From CAZJUP01 sp964549275 (GTDB lineage Bacteria; Fidelibacterota; Marinisomatia; Marinisomatales; TCS55), in the NCBI GenBank assembly GCA_964549275.1, contig CAZJUP010000019.1:1-42047 (forward strand): a stretch of DNA of 42,047 nucleotides. Direction: 5' to 3'. Below, in pieces: positions 10,001 through 18,244 of this stretch (positions are counted from its first letter, which is position 1; each line of letters begins with the position of its first letter). Below the pieces are notes generated by a model. It had not been told where the DNA came from. It made no database searches and worked only from the letters and a program-made list of their open reading frames with translations. A program made the translations under genes and the position numbers.

Positions 10001-11263
10001 GTGCCTTATGGATCCAATATGAATGTAGGAGATGGAGAAAAAGTGGACGCTGGGACTATACTGTTTCAATGGGATCCGTATACTGATGTCATTTTAGCCC
10101 GCCATTCAGGTGTTGTGGAATTGAAAGATTTTATTGAAAATGAAACATATCAGGTTGAAGCAGTTGAAGGCGGTAAAAAACAAATGGTCATTATTGAATC
10201 AAAAGACCGAAACCTTAGTCCCCATGTAGAAATAATGGATAAAAACGGGACGATTCTAGCTGGAGGAACCATATTGCCAGTTAAGGCTACACTTGTCGTA
10301 AGAAAAGGCCAAAAAGTTCAACGAGGCCAAACTCTGGTTAAAATTCCAAGAGATATTGGTAAAACACGAGATATTACAGGTGGTCTTCCAAGGGTGACAG
10401 AGTTGTTTGAAGCAAGAAACCCAGCAGACCCATCTGTTGTAAGTGAAATTAGTGGTACGGTTAAATTTGGCGAAACTAAGCGGGGTGTGAGGAAAATCTC
10501 TGTAGAGGATATTGATGGTAATGTCCGGACCTATTCTATCCCTTATGGGAAACATGTGATTGTACATGAAGGTGACATAATCAGTGCCGGAACTGCACTG
10601 TGTGAGGGTGCTACATCTCCGGTTGATATATTGAAAATACTTGGCCCCAGTAAAGTTAGAGAATATTTGGTCAATGAAATTCAGGAAGTTTATCGATTAC
10701 AGGGTGTAAAGATTGATGATAAACATATTGAGGTGATTGTACGCCAAATGATGCAAAAAGTGAGCATTGAAGATTCAGGTGATACTCAATTTCTTAAAGG
10801 AGATAGAGTGAACAGAGCTGAATTTTTCGAAAGTAACACCCGATTGACTAAAATGGTTGTTGTTACAGACGCTGGTGATTCTGATTTAGAGGAAGGGTAT
10901 CTTATTGAAAAAACTGAGTTGAACGATTTGAACAAACAGTTAAAAGAGGAAGGTAATGATATCGCCAAGTCCAGAAAAGCTAAACCTGCAACTTTTGAAC
11001 CGTTGTTAATGGGAATCACTCGGGCTTCTCTAAATACTGAAAGTTTTATTTCTGCTGCCTCCTTTCAGGAAACAACCCGTGTGCTGACAGATGCAGCGAC
11101 CTCAGGAAAAACAGATTACCTCCGAGGGTTAAAAGAGAATGTTGCTGTGGGCAGGCTTATTCCTGCGGGCACAGGTTCTCCACACCTCAGCGATATGATT
11201 GTAACAGATCCCAATAAATTGGATCTTCAACCAGAAGAAGAAGGAGTATTAGCTAGTGGGTAG
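7013..11263 (+). CDS. rpoC: DNA-directed RNA polymerase subunit beta'
   Basis: This 1416-residue protein carries the N-terminal zinc site (CHCGKY...CDRCGVEV near residues 69-88) and the absolutely conserved Mg-binding NADFDGDQMAVH near residue 475. The second zinc site runs from DCGT to CAKCYGW near residues 810-895, and the trigger-loop region reads SIGEPGTQLTLRTFHIGG. It is the catalytic subunit of RNA polymerase. The start is TTG, preceded by GGGAGAAA. It is translated separately from rpoB, not fused. An 81-base gap separates it from rpsL. Confidence 0.98.
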   Translation: MTYIQSTKVDTSKNFSAITIGLASPEMTLAKSYGEVLKPETINYRSYKPEKDGLFCEKIFGPVKDYECHCGKYKGIRYRGIICDRCGVEVTRKKVRRDRMGHITLAVPVVHIWYLRSIPSKLSYLLGLSTKDLEKVIYYEKFIVIEPGASGREKLELLDEFEYLELEQLYGFDAVGEDERDNEDYFYAAMGGEAMKETLSRINLVELKRELEDVLKNSRSKQKQADALKRLKVVKAFMLDGIQKKVNRPEWMVVSILPVIPPELRPLVPLDGGRFAASDLNDLYRRIIIRNNRLKQLIEIKAPDVILRNEKRMLQESVDALFDNSRRKTAIRSGTRRPLKSISDMIRGKTGRFRQNLLGKRVDYSGRSVIVVGPELNLHECGLPKDMALELFKPHMINELIARGYAATPRGAKLLIEAKDQVVYKVLEYVVKDHPVLLNRAPTLHRLGVQAFQPVLVDGKAIRIHPLVCSAFNADFDGDQMAVHVPLSVQAQMEARILMLSSHNILHPANGKPIAIPSQDMVLGCYYLTRQRTGAKGEGKTFGSFKEVRLALENRSVDLHAIINVRHNNEWHKNTTVGRVLLNAILPEEVGYIDEIITKKKLEKIVNEAYLISGNYKTVQFLDDLKHLGFNIATQAGVSIAISDIKVPGAKYEIIDKAHKEVSSIQDKFNRHILTDGERYNKVIDIWTHATNNVASNMMDSLQEDDQGFNPVFMMADSGARGSQDQIKQLAGMRGLMAKPQKSMKGSKGEIIESPITSNFREGLSVQEYFISTHGARKGLADTALKTADAGYLTRRLVDVAQDVVISENDCGTINGIVATDLKEGEDIIEPLADRILGRTLLEDFISDGEVKIKAGTMIRETEADIIDNSNIEAVRIRSVLTCESLRGVCAKCYGWNPSSHKLVDLGTSVGIQAAQSIGEPGTQLTLRTFHIGGTATRIIEQSEMRTKRAGTVKYSDNMDVADAKDEAGIKVTRCMVRHAKVFILDENNSPRAEYNVPYGSNMNVGDGEKVDAGTILFQWDPYTDVILARHSGVVELKDFIENETYQVEAVEGGKKQMVIIESKDRNLSPHVEIMDKNGTILAGGTILPVKATLVVRKGQKVQRGQTLVKIPRDIGKTRDITGGLPRVTELFEARNPADPSVVSEISGTVKFGETKRGVRKISVEDIDGNVRTYSIPYGKHVIVHEGDIISAGTALCEGATSPVDILKILGPSKVREYLVNEIQEVYRLQGVKIDDKHIEVIVRQMMQKVSIEDSGDTQFLKGDRVNRAEFFESNTRLTKMVVVTDAGDSDLEEGYLIEKTELNDLNKQLKEEGNDIAKSRKAKPATFEPLLMGITRASLNTESFISAASFQETTRVLTDAATSGKTDYLRGLKENVAVGRLIPAGTGSPHLSDMIVTDPNKLDLQPEEEGVLASG

Positions 11264-11301
11264 GAATTATACTGAAATGTTGGAAAAACTAATTGCTACG
11301 A

Positions 11302-11346
11302 ATTTCAATTCTTCTTTAAATTTATCAGCTTTTATGGAATTGAAAT
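11302..11346 (+). promoter_or_regulatory. Predicted hairpin covering the rpsL start codon
   Basis: ATTTCAATTC (11302-11311) is a perfect reverse complement of GAATTGAAAT (11337-11346), with a 25-base loop. The right arm contains the weak purine-rich site GGAA and the first two bases of the rpsL ATG (11345-11347). If it forms in the mRNA it would hide the translation start of rpsL, first gene of the str block. The stem is AT-rich, so stability is moderate. Inference from base pairing only. Confidence 0.45.
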
Positions 11347-11716
11347 GCCGACGATAAATCAATTAATAAGAAAGGGTAGAAAACGCGTTTTGAAGAAAAA
11401 CGCTACACCTGCCCTAAAAGGGAATCCTCAAAAACGGGGTGTATGTACTCGAGTATATACAACTACGCCAAAAAAACCAAATTCTGCGCTTAGAAAAGTT
11501 GCGAGGGTTCGGTTAACTAATGGACATGAAGTCACGGCATATATCCCCGGTGAGGGGCATAACTTGCAGGAGCACTCAATTGTTCTTATAGAGGGCGGTC
11601 GTGTTAAAGACCTTCCTGGGGTACGATATCACATCGTGAGAGGAACTTTAGACACTGCCGGTGTATCTGATAGAAAAACCAGTCGCTCGCGTTATGGCGC
11701 GAAGCGACCAAAATAA
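11345..11716 (+). CDS. rpsL: 30S ribosomal protein S12
   Basis: This 123-residue S12 is canonical: MPTINQLIRKGR, the decoding-site motif TTPKKPNSALRKVARV and the second streptomycin-related loop GVRYHIVRGTLDTAGV. S12 monitors codon-anticodon pairing in the A site. The Lys residues classically changed in streptomycin resistance are present in wild-type form. No strong Shine-Dalgarno sequence precedes the ATG and a predicted hairpin overlaps it. It opens the rpsL-rpsG-fusA-tuf block. Confidence 0.97.
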   Translation: MPTINQLIRKGRKRVLKKNATPALKGNPQKRGVCTRVYTTTPKKPNSALRKVARVRLTNGHEVTAYIPGEGHNLQEHSIVLIEGGRVKDLPGVRYHIVRGTLDTAGVSDRKTSRSRYGAKRPK

Positions 11717-11734
11717 TTTTTTCGAGATTAATTA

Positions 11735-12199
11735 ATGAGAAGAAGAAGACCAGAAAAACGTCAAATTTTACCCGACCCGGTTTACACTGATTTAGAAATT
11801 GCCAAATTCATTAATTACTTGATGAAAGGTGGAAAGAAGGGAACGGCAGAATATATTTTCTACCAAGCAATGGAGACCATTAAGTCCCGGACGAAAACAG
11901 AAGGCGTCGAAATATTTAAATCTGCCATTAAAAATGTTTCTCCCATGTTAGAGGTTAAATCTCGCCGTATTGGAGGCGCTAATTACCAAGTCCCTATTGA
12001 AGTTCCTAAACACCGGCAATTTTATTTAGCTTCTCATTGGATTATTAATTCTGCCCGTGGAAGGTCCGGTAAACCTATGGCTGAAAGGTTAGCTTCAGAG
12101 CTTATTTCTGCTGCAAATAATGAGGGTGGAGCCATTAAGAAAAAAGATGATACGCATCGTATGGCAGAAGCCAATAGGGCTTTTGCTCACTTTCGTTAA
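11735..12199 (+). CDS. rpsG: 30S ribosomal protein S7
   Basis: This 154-residue S7 begins MRRRRPEKRQILPDPVYTD and contains the 16S-binding segment SRRIGGANYQVPIEV. S7 nucleates assembly of the 30S head. In E. coli S7 binds the rpsL-rpsG spacer to repress the operon; here that spacer is only 18 bases, too short for the E. coli-type site. This makes the hairpin in front of rpsL a more plausible control point. Confidence 0.97.
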   Translation: MRRRRPEKRQILPDPVYTDLEIAKFINYLMKGGKKGTAEYIFYQAMETIKSRTKTEGVEIFKSAIKNVSPMLEVKSRRIGGANYQVPIEVPKHRQFYLASHWIINSARGRSGKPMAERLASELISAANNEGGAIKKKDDTHRMAEANRAFAHFR

Positions 12200-12212
12200 T
12201 TTATAATATCTC

Positions 12213-14303
12213 ATGAAAAAAATTAATTTAAAAGACGTTCGAAATATTGGCATCATGGCCCATATTGATGCGGGGAAAACCACCCTGACTGAGCGTATTT
12301 TATACTATACCGGCCGGACACATAAGATAGGTGAAGTCCATGAAGGCGGGGCAACGATGGATTGGATGGAGCAGGAAAAGGAAAGGGGTATTACCATTAC
12401 TTCTGCTGCAACAACAGCTATTTGGGACGACCATAGAATTAATATTATTGATACGCCCGGCCATGTTGATTTTACGGTTGAGGTCGAACGTTCTCTTCGG
12501 GTTTTAGATGGAGCTGTTGCTGTTTTCTGCGCTGTAGGAGGTGTGGAGCCGCAAAGTGAAACAGTTTGGCGTCAAGCCGATAAATATGGCGTTCCTCGCA
12601 TTGCTTTTGTAAATAAAATGGATAGAACTGGCAGCGATTTTTATCATGTGCTTGAAATGATGAAGGATCGCCTTGGGGCAAACCCATTGCCTTTAGCGCT
12701 TCCTATTGGTGCAGGAGATATTTTTACCGGAATTATTGATTTACTATCGATGAAAGCCATTTTATATAATGATTCATCGTTGGGTGCGCATTTTGAATAT
12801 GGAGAAATCCCGCAGGATATGCTAAAAGAGGCTGATGAATGGCGTCATCATCTCATTGAAGAGACGGCTAGTTATGACGAGCATTTGCTGGAGAAATATT
12901 TAGCTGAAGAAGAAATTACAGTTGAAGAAATAAAGGCGGCTATTCGGAAAGGGTGCCTGGACAATACTTTCGTTCCGACATTATGCGGTTCCGCTTTTAA
13001 AAATAAGGGTGTTCAGCGTTTATTGGATGCAATTAATGATTTTTTACCTTCTCCATTGGATGTTGGATCTATTTCAGGTTATGACCCTGACGATTCAGAT
13101 ATTCAAATGAGTCGCGAACCGGATTCTTCTGACTCGTTTAGTGCGCTCGCTTTTAAAATAATGACAGACCCTTATGTGGGAAAACTGACCTATATGCGTA
13201 TTTATTCGGGGGAATTGAAGGCAGGATCCTATGTCTATAATGCTAATACGGGTAAGCGGGAAAGGATAAGCCGAATTCTACTGATGCATGCTAATAAACG
13301 GGAAGAGTTGGAGTCAGTTTCTGCTGGAGAAATCGTTGCTGCGGTAGGGTTGAAAAATTCCCATACAGGTCACACGCTTTGTGATGAGAAAAAACCAATC
13401 TTACTCGAATCGATGGATTTCCCTGAGCCGGTTGTAGAAGTATCTGTTGAACCGGCAACTAAAGCAGACCAAGATGCGCTTTCGAAAGGACTTGCGAAGC
13501 TTTCAGAGGAGGATCCGACTTTTCAGGTGTCGACCAACCAGGATACAGGTCAGACCATCATCGCCGGTATGGGTGAACTTCATTTAGAAATTTTAGTAGA
13601 TAGGTTATTAAGAGAATTTAAAGTACAGGCAAATGTGGGAACACCTCAGGTTGCTTATACAGAAGCCATTACAAAACGGGTTGAAAAAATTGATGTGAAA
13701 TTTGCACGTCAGTCTGGAGGCCGAGGGCAGTATGGCCATGTGGTTGTTAATGTTGAGCCGAATGAGGTTGGAAAAGGATTCCATTTTGAGAATAAAATTG
13801 TTGGCGGTGTAATTCCGAGGGAATATATCCCTGCTGTGGGTGAAGGTATGAAAGGGGCCATTAAAAATGGTGTTGTTGCTGGTTATCCCATAGAAGACGT
13901 TCGCGTAGAATTGGTATTTGGTTCATATCATGAGGTCGACTCTTCTGAGATGGCCTTCAAAATTGCAGGCTCCATGGCGATTCAGGAGGCTTGTAAAAAA
14001 GCCGGTCCTGTTTTAATGGAACCTATAATGAGGGTAGAAATTGTGGTCCCTGAAGAATATTTAGGGGATGTTATGGGAGATGTGAACTCTAGAAGAGGAA
14101 AAGTAGAAGGTATGGGGCAGCGGAAAGACGCTCATGTCTTAAATGCAAATGTCCCATTGAGCAAAATGTTTGGATATGCTACTGACCTGAGGTCTATAAC
14201 ACAAGGTCGAGCGGTTTTTCATATGGAATTTTCAAATTATCAGCAGGTGCCCGCGTCTGTTCGTGATGAAATCATCGAACGCGTGCACGGTAAAGCATCT
14301 TAA
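12213..14303 (+). CDS. fusA: Translation elongation factor G
   Basis: This 696-residue EF-G starts with KDVRNIGIMAHIDAGKTT, giving the P-loop AHIDAGKTT (about residues 16-24), then RGITITSA (switch I), DTPGHVDF (G3) and NKMD (G4). Domain IV carries RGQYGHVVV and the ribosome-contacting tip, and domain V follows with VMGDVNSRRGKVEGM. EF-G drives translocation and ribosome recycling. Length and gene position between rpsG and tuf are normal. It starts 14 bases after rpsG. Confidence 0.97.
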   Translation: MKKINLKDVRNIGIMAHIDAGKTTLTERILYYTGRTHKIGEVHEGGATMDWMEQEKERGITITSAATTAIWDDHRINIIDTPGHVDFTVEVERSLRVLDGAVAVFCAVGGVEPQSETVWRQADKYGVPRIAFVNKMDRTGSDFYHVLEMMKDRLGANPLPLALPIGAGDIFTGIIDLLSMKAILYNDSSLGAHFEYGEIPQDMLKEADEWRHHLIEETASYDEHLLEKYLAEEEITVEEIKAAIRKGCLDNTFVPTLCGSAFKNKGVQRLLDAINDFLPSPLDVGSISGYDPDDSDIQMSREPDSSDSFSALAFKIMTDPYVGKLTYMRIYSGELKAGSYVYNANTGKRERISRILLMHANKREELESVSAGEIVAAVGLKNSHTGHTLCDEKKPILLESMDFPEPVVEVSVEPATKADQDALSKGLAKLSEEDPTFQVSTNQDTGQTIIAGMGELHLEILVDRLLREFKVQANVGTPQVAYTEAITKRVEKIDVKFARQSGGRGQYGHVVVNVEPNEVGKGFHFENKIVGGVIPREYIPAVGEGMKGAIKNGVVAGYPIEDVRVELVFGSYHEVDSSEMAFKIAGSMAIQEACKKAGPVLMEPIMRVEIVVPEEYLGDVMGDVNSRRGKVEGMGQRKDAHVLNANVPLSKMFGYATDLRSITQGRAVFHMEFSNYQQVPASVRDEIIERVHGKAS

Positions 14304-14330
14304 TAGTTGGGAATCTAAGGAGCAAAAATT

Positions 14331-15521
14331 ATGGCAAAGCAAAAATTTGAACGTACGAAGCCCCATGTTAATATTGGGACCATAGGTCACGTGGATCATG
14401 GTAAGACGACGTTAACGGCAGCGATAACGCTGACGCAGAGTTCACAGGGTTTGAGTGAGGTACGTTCATTTGACAGTATTGATAATGCCCCGGAGGAGCG
14501 AGAGCGAGGGATCACGATACAGACGGCCCATGTGGAGTACGAGACGGCGAACCGTCATTATGCACATGTTGACTGTCCTGGTCACGCGGATTACATCAAG
14601 AATATGATTACAGGTGCTGCCCAGATGGATGGTGCGATATTGGTAGTCAGTGCAGCCGATGGTCCCATGCCCCAGACCCGTGAGCATGTTTTGCTGGCTC
14701 GTCAGGTCAACGTGCCTTCTATCGTGGTATTTATGAATAAGACAGACCAGGTAGATGACCCGGAATTGCTGGAGTTGGTTGAGATGGAGCTTCGGGATTT
14801 ATTGAATGAGTATGATTTTCCTGGGGATGATATTCCCATTATAAAGGGGTCAGCCTTGAATGCATTGAATGCACCCAGTGACGCAGAGGCCACAGCGTGT
14901 ATAGGGGAATTGATGGCGGCTTGTGACAGTTTTATTCCTGAGCCCAAGCGTGATGTAGACCGTCCGTTTTTGATGCCGGTTGAGGATGTTTTCAGTATTA
15001 CGGGGCGTGGTACTGTAGGGACGGGTCGAATAGAGCGCGGTATTATAAAAGTTGGTGATGAAGTTGAGATGATAGGAATGGGGGTAAATAAGAAGACAGT
15101 GGTTACGGGCGTAGAGATGTTCCGGAAGCTGTTGGACCAGGGTGAGGCTGGTGATAATGCCGGGTTACTGCTTCGGGGGGTTGATAAGGAAGAGTTGAGC
15201 CGTGGTATGGTATTGGCTGCACCGGGTTCGATTACACCTCATACGAAGTTTAAGGCAAACGTATATGTGTTGAAGAAGGAAGAGGGTGGACGTCACACGC
15301 CGTTTTTTAACGGATATCGTCCTCAGTATTATTTTCGGACCACAGATGTAACGGGTGTAGCGACGCTTCCCAGTGGGACAGAGATGGTCATGCCCGGGGA
15401 TAATGTTGAGTTAGAGGTTGAGTTAATCACCCCGATAGCGATGGATAAGGAACTTCGGTTTGCCATACGTGAAGGCGGTCATACTGTGGGCGCCGGTGTT
15501 GTTACTGAGATTATTGAATAA
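14331..15521 (+). CDS. tuf: Elongation factor Tu (complete copy)
   Basis: This 396-residue EF-Tu has GHVDHGKTT (G1), RGITIQTAHVEY (switch I), DCPGHADY (G3) and NKTD (G4), then domains II and III (GRGTVGTGRIERG; GGRHTPFFNGYRPQYYFRTTDVTG). SFDSIDNAPEE resembles FCB-group EF-Tu. AAGGAG at 14317-14322 is a good ribosome binding site. Codon use differs sharply from the adjacent genes: Glu is mostly GAG rather than GAA, and Thr is often ACG. A second copy ends at base 39 with identical DNA, so the pair is probably kept alike by gene conversion. Confidence 0.97.
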   Translation: MAKQKFERTKPHVNIGTIGHVDHGKTTLTAAITLTQSSQGLSEVRSFDSIDNAPEERERGITIQTAHVEYETANRHYAHVDCPGHADYIKNMITGAAQMDGAILVVSAADGPMPQTREHVLLARQVNVPSIVVFMNKTDQVDDPELLELVEMELRDLLNEYDFPGDDIPIIKGSALNALNAPSDAEATACIGELMAACDSFIPEPKRDVDRPFLMPVEDVFSITGRGTVGTGRIERGIIKVGDEVEMIGMGVNKKTVVTGVEMFRKLLDQGEAGDNAGLLLRGVDKEELSRGMVLAAPGSITPHTKFKANVYVLKKEEGGRHTPFFNGYRPQYYFRTTDVTGVATLPSGTEMVMPGDNVELEVELITPIAMDKELRFAIREGGHTVGAGVVTEIIE

Positions 15522-15537
15522 AGGATTAACCATTGGC
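15483..15537 (+). repeat. Direct repeat shared by the two tuf 3' ends (copy 2)
   Basis: Identical to bases 1-55. Here the shared segment runs from the last 13 tuf codons through the 11-base spacer into the first five bases of rpsJ. Identity stops where the downstream genes must differ (rpmG versus rpsJ). Confidence 0.95.
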
Positions 15538-15841
15538 AAAACAAACGATACGCATCAGCCTTAAAGCCTACGATCATTCTTTGATTGATAAGTCAACCGA
15601 GAAGATTGTCAAAACAGCAAAGTCCACGGGTGCAGTCATATCTGGACCCATTCCTCTGCCAACGAGAAGGACAGTTTATACAGTCTTGCGGTCTCCATTT
15701 GTTGATAAAAAATCACGAGAACAGTTTCAGACTAAAATCCATAAACGATTAATTGATATTTTAAACTCAACTCCAAAAACAGTTGAAGCATTGATGAAGT
15801 TGGATTTACCGGCTGGTGTAGATATTGAAATTAAGGTTTAG
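15533..15841 (+). CDS. rpsJ: 30S ribosomal protein S10
   Basis: This 102-residue S10 reads QTIRISLKAYDHSLIDKSTEKIV at the start and keeps PIPLPTRRTVYTVLRSPFVDKKSREQF. S10 is both a 30S head protein (NusE) and a transcription antitermination factor that contacts NusG. The TTG start lies inside the repeated tuf tail. Only 11 bases separate it from tuf, so the long S10 leader used for L4-mediated attenuation in E. coli is absent. Confidence 0.97.
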   Translation: MAKQTIRISLKAYDHSLIDKSTEKIVKTAKSTGAVISGPIPLPTRRTVYTVLRSPFVDKKSREQFQTKIHKRLIDILNSTPKTVEALMKLDLPAGVDIEIKV

Positions 15842-15843
15842 TA

Positions 15844-16461
15844 ATGCGTGGACTTATCGGAAAAAAAATTGGTATGACCCAGGTTTATAATGACCACGGA
15901 AGTTTAATCCCTGTGACAGTTTTGGAAGTTGGCCCTTGTGTTGTGACTCAGGTCAAGACTACCAGCAAAGATGGATATGAATCTGTTCAAATTGGATTTG
16001 GAGAAAGAAAGCCGAAACACACCACCAAACCGTTAGCTGGTCATTATGAGAAAGCGGGTGCTACTCCAAAGAAAATTTTAGCAGAATTTGATAAAGTTCC
16101 GAACTTTGAGTACAAAACGGGGCAGGAATTTGGTGTTTCTTTATTCAAAAAAGGTGAATTTGTCAATATTGCAGGTACCACTAAAGGAAAAGGGTTCTCT
16201 GGAGTGATGAAGCGCCATGGGTTTGGGGGAGGACCAAAAACACATGGGCAAAGAGAGCATCCTCGTTCACCTGGTTCCATCGGGCAAGCTTCAGACCCAT
16301 CTCGAGTATTCAAAGGGATGAAAATGGCCGGACAATATGGAAACGTCCGCGTTACTGCGCAAAATTTAGAAGTAGTTCAAGTTAATCAGGATAAAAACCA
16401 AATAATGGTTAAGGGAGCAGTGCCCGGAGCCAATAATGGGATTATTTACATTACGAAATAA
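15844..16461 (+). CDS. rplC: 50S ribosomal protein L3
   Basis: This 205-residue L3 begins MRGLIGKKIGMTQVY and contains the peptidyl-transferase-approaching loop FGGGPKTHGQREHPRSPGSI and KGMKMAGQYGN. L3 helps start assembly of the large subunit. It starts two bases after rpsJ and ends two bases before rplD. Confidence 0.97.
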   Translation: MRGLIGKKIGMTQVYNDHGSLIPVTVLEVGPCVVTQVKTTSKDGYESVQIGFGERKPKHTTKPLAGHYEKAGATPKKILAEFDKVPNFEYKTGQEFGVSLFKKGEFVNIAGTTKGKGFSGVMKRHGFGGGPKTHGQREHPRSPGSIGQASDPSRVFKGMKMAGQYGNVRVTAQNLEVVQVNQDKNQIMVKGAVPGANNGIIYITK

Positions 16462-16463
16462 AC

Positions 16464-17093
16464 ATGAAGCTAAATGTTCAAAAATTAGATGGTAAAACCG
16501 GTACTATGACCGTAGACGATTCTGTATTTGGTATCACACCCAATGAAAGTGTTGTCCATCAAACTGTAGTCGCGGAATTAACCAATAGTCGGCAAGGTAC
16601 ACGTGAAACAAAAAACCGTGCACTGGTGAGAGGTGGTGGGAAAAAGCCATGGAAGCAAAAGGGACGAGGTGTTGCGAGAGCTGGAACATCAAGATCACCT
16701 ATTTGGCGTGGGGGTGGTACTGTATTCGGGCCACAGGTTCAAAACTTTTCCCAAAAAGTCCCGAAGAAGGTAAAACAACTCGCGCGTCGTTCTGTGTTAT
16801 CTCAGCGGGCCAAAGAAAAAGAATTATTTATTATTGAGTCCATTGAAGTCCCTGAAGCGAAAACCAAAGCATTTTCTGCATTATTGGAAGGATTCGGTTT
16901 ATCAAATAAAAAGTTAACTATTTTGGTAGCTGCTGTAGATGAAAAAATGTTTCTTGCTGCTCGAAACATTCCCAATGTTTATGTGGTCCAGGCAACTCAA
17001 GCCAGCGCTTATGATATGTTGGATTGCGAATTGTTGGTTGCAGAAAAAGCTGGCCTTTCCATGTTAAATGAACAATTAATGGTGAAATCCTGA
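16464..17093 (+). CDS. rplD: 50S ribosomal protein L4
   Basis: This 209-residue L4 shows the exit-tunnel loop region TRETKNRALVRGGGKKPWKQ followed by KGRGVARAGTSRSPIWRGGG, the part that lines the tunnel constriction with L22. In enterobacteria L4 also represses the S10 operon; no leader for that exists here. Its TGA stop overlaps the rplW ATG by one base (TGATG), suggesting translational coupling. Confidence 0.97.
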   Translation: MKLNVQKLDGKTGTMTVDDSVFGITPNESVVHQTVVAELTNSRQGTRETKNRALVRGGGKKPWKQKGRGVARAGTSRSPIWRGGGTVFGPQVQNFSQKVPKKVKQLARRSVLSQRAKEKELFIIESIEVPEAKTKAFSALLEGFGLSNKKLTILVAAVDEKMFLAARNIPNVYVVQATQASAYDMLDCELLVAEKAGLSMLNEQLMVKS

Positions 17094-17416
17094 TGGCGAA
17101 CTACCAAAAAACAATTATCAGACCCTTATTTACTGAAAAAATGAGTCGGCTGGAAGAGGGCGAGCGTAAATATGCTTTCCAAGTTATGTCCGGTGTAAAT
17201 AAAATCGAAATTAAAAGAGCAGTGGAAGCCAAATTTGATGTGGAAGTGGAAAAAGTAGCCACGATGAATCGCAAGGGAAAAGAAAAGCAAATGTCCGTCC
17301 GTAGCGGTGGGCGTACTATTAGAACTCAAGGGCATCGGTCTGGATGGAAAAAAGCTATTGTTACCTTAAAAGAAGGAAGTACGATTGATCTATTTCGTGG
17401 GGAGGCTATAGAATAG
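17093..17416 (+). CDS. rplW: 50S ribosomal protein L23
   Basis: This 107-residue L23 begins NYQKTIIRPLFTEKMSRLE and contains YAFQVMSGVNKIEIKRAVE and VEKVATMNRKGKEK. L23 surrounds the tunnel exit and is the docking site for trigger factor and SRP. The start codon shares one base with the rplD stop. The length is slightly longer than the E. coli protein because of an intact central loop (about residues 66-80). Confidence 0.96.
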   Translation: MANYQKTIIRPLFTEKMSRLEEGERKYAFQVMSGVNKIEIKRAVEAKFDVEVEKVATMNRKGKEKQMSVRSGGRTIRTQGHRSGWKKAIVTLKEGSTIDLFRGEAIE

Positions 17417-17418
17417 CC

Positions 17419-18243
17419 ATGGGTATTAGAACAATAAAGCCAACAACTTCCGGTAATCGTTTTGCCACACGGTCTGATTTTTCTGAAATAACAAAAAGAG
17501 AACCGGAGAAAAAATTGACGTCTGCCCTGCGTAAAAGCGGAGGGCGAAATAATACGGGCCGAATTACGGTGCGGCATCGAGGTGGTGGTCACCGCAGGCG
17601 ATATCGTCTCATTGATTTTAAGCGCGATAAATATGACATTCCCGCTAAAGTAACAGCCATTGAATATGATCCTAACCGTTCAGCGAATATCGCATTGTTG
17701 ACTTATGCCGATGGCGAAAAAAGATATATTTTATCACCCTTTGGTATCAAAGTTGGCGATTCTGTTGTTTCTGGTGAATCTGCGCCCTTGCGATTAGGAA
17801 ATGCCCTCCCGTTAAAAAATATTGCAACAGGTATGTTTGTCCATAATATCGAAATAGAGGCAGGGAGAGGCGGACAAATGGTAAGAAGTGCGGGTGCTGC
17901 AGCACAGGTCATGGCACATGATGGTGGATTTACAGCGTTAAAATTGCCTTCAGGGGAAATTAGGCAAGTGCGGGAAACTTGTTATGCTACAATCGGAGAA
18001 GTAGGGAATAAATCCCATGAGCAAATTGTTTCAGGAAAAGCTGGGCGATCCCGATGGCTGGGTAAAAGACCGACTGTAAGAGGTGTGGTCATGAATCCGG
18101 TTGACCATCCGCATGGCGGAGGTGAAGGAAAATCCTCAGGTGGACGTCATCCTGTTTCCCCATGGGGTGTTCCCACAAAGGGGTATAAAACCCGGAAGAA
18201 AAATAAAAAATCCAATGATTATATCGTGAAGAGGAGAAAGTAG
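17419..18243 (+). CDS. rplB: 50S ribosomal protein L2
   Basis: This 274-residue L2 has the usual opening GIRTIKPTTSGNRF, the central RNA-binding GGHRRRYRLIDFKRDK, and the peptidyl-transferase-associated region RGVVMNPVDHPHGGGEG with its conserved histidine, ending in a basic tail. L2 bridges the subunits and is one of the oldest ribosomal proteins. It starts two bases after rplW. Confidence 0.97.
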   Translation: MGIRTIKPTTSGNRFATRSDFSEITKREPEKKLTSALRKSGGRNNTGRITVRHRGGGHRRRYRLIDFKRDKYDIPAKVTAIEYDPNRSANIALLTYADGEKRYILSPFGIKVGDSVVSGESAPLRLGNALPLKNIATGMFVHNIEIEAGRGGQMVRSAGAAAQVMAHDGGFTALKLPSGEIRQVRETCYATIGEVGNKSHEQIVSGKAGRSRWLGKRPTVRGVVMNPVDHPHGGGEGKSSGGRHPVSPWGVPTKGYKTRKKNKKSNDYIVKRRK

Positions 18244-18244
18244 G

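Noticed and set aside
15522..15532. S10 leader attenuator between tuf and rpsJ
   Set aside because: The spacer is 11 bases, too short for any L4-dependent leader.
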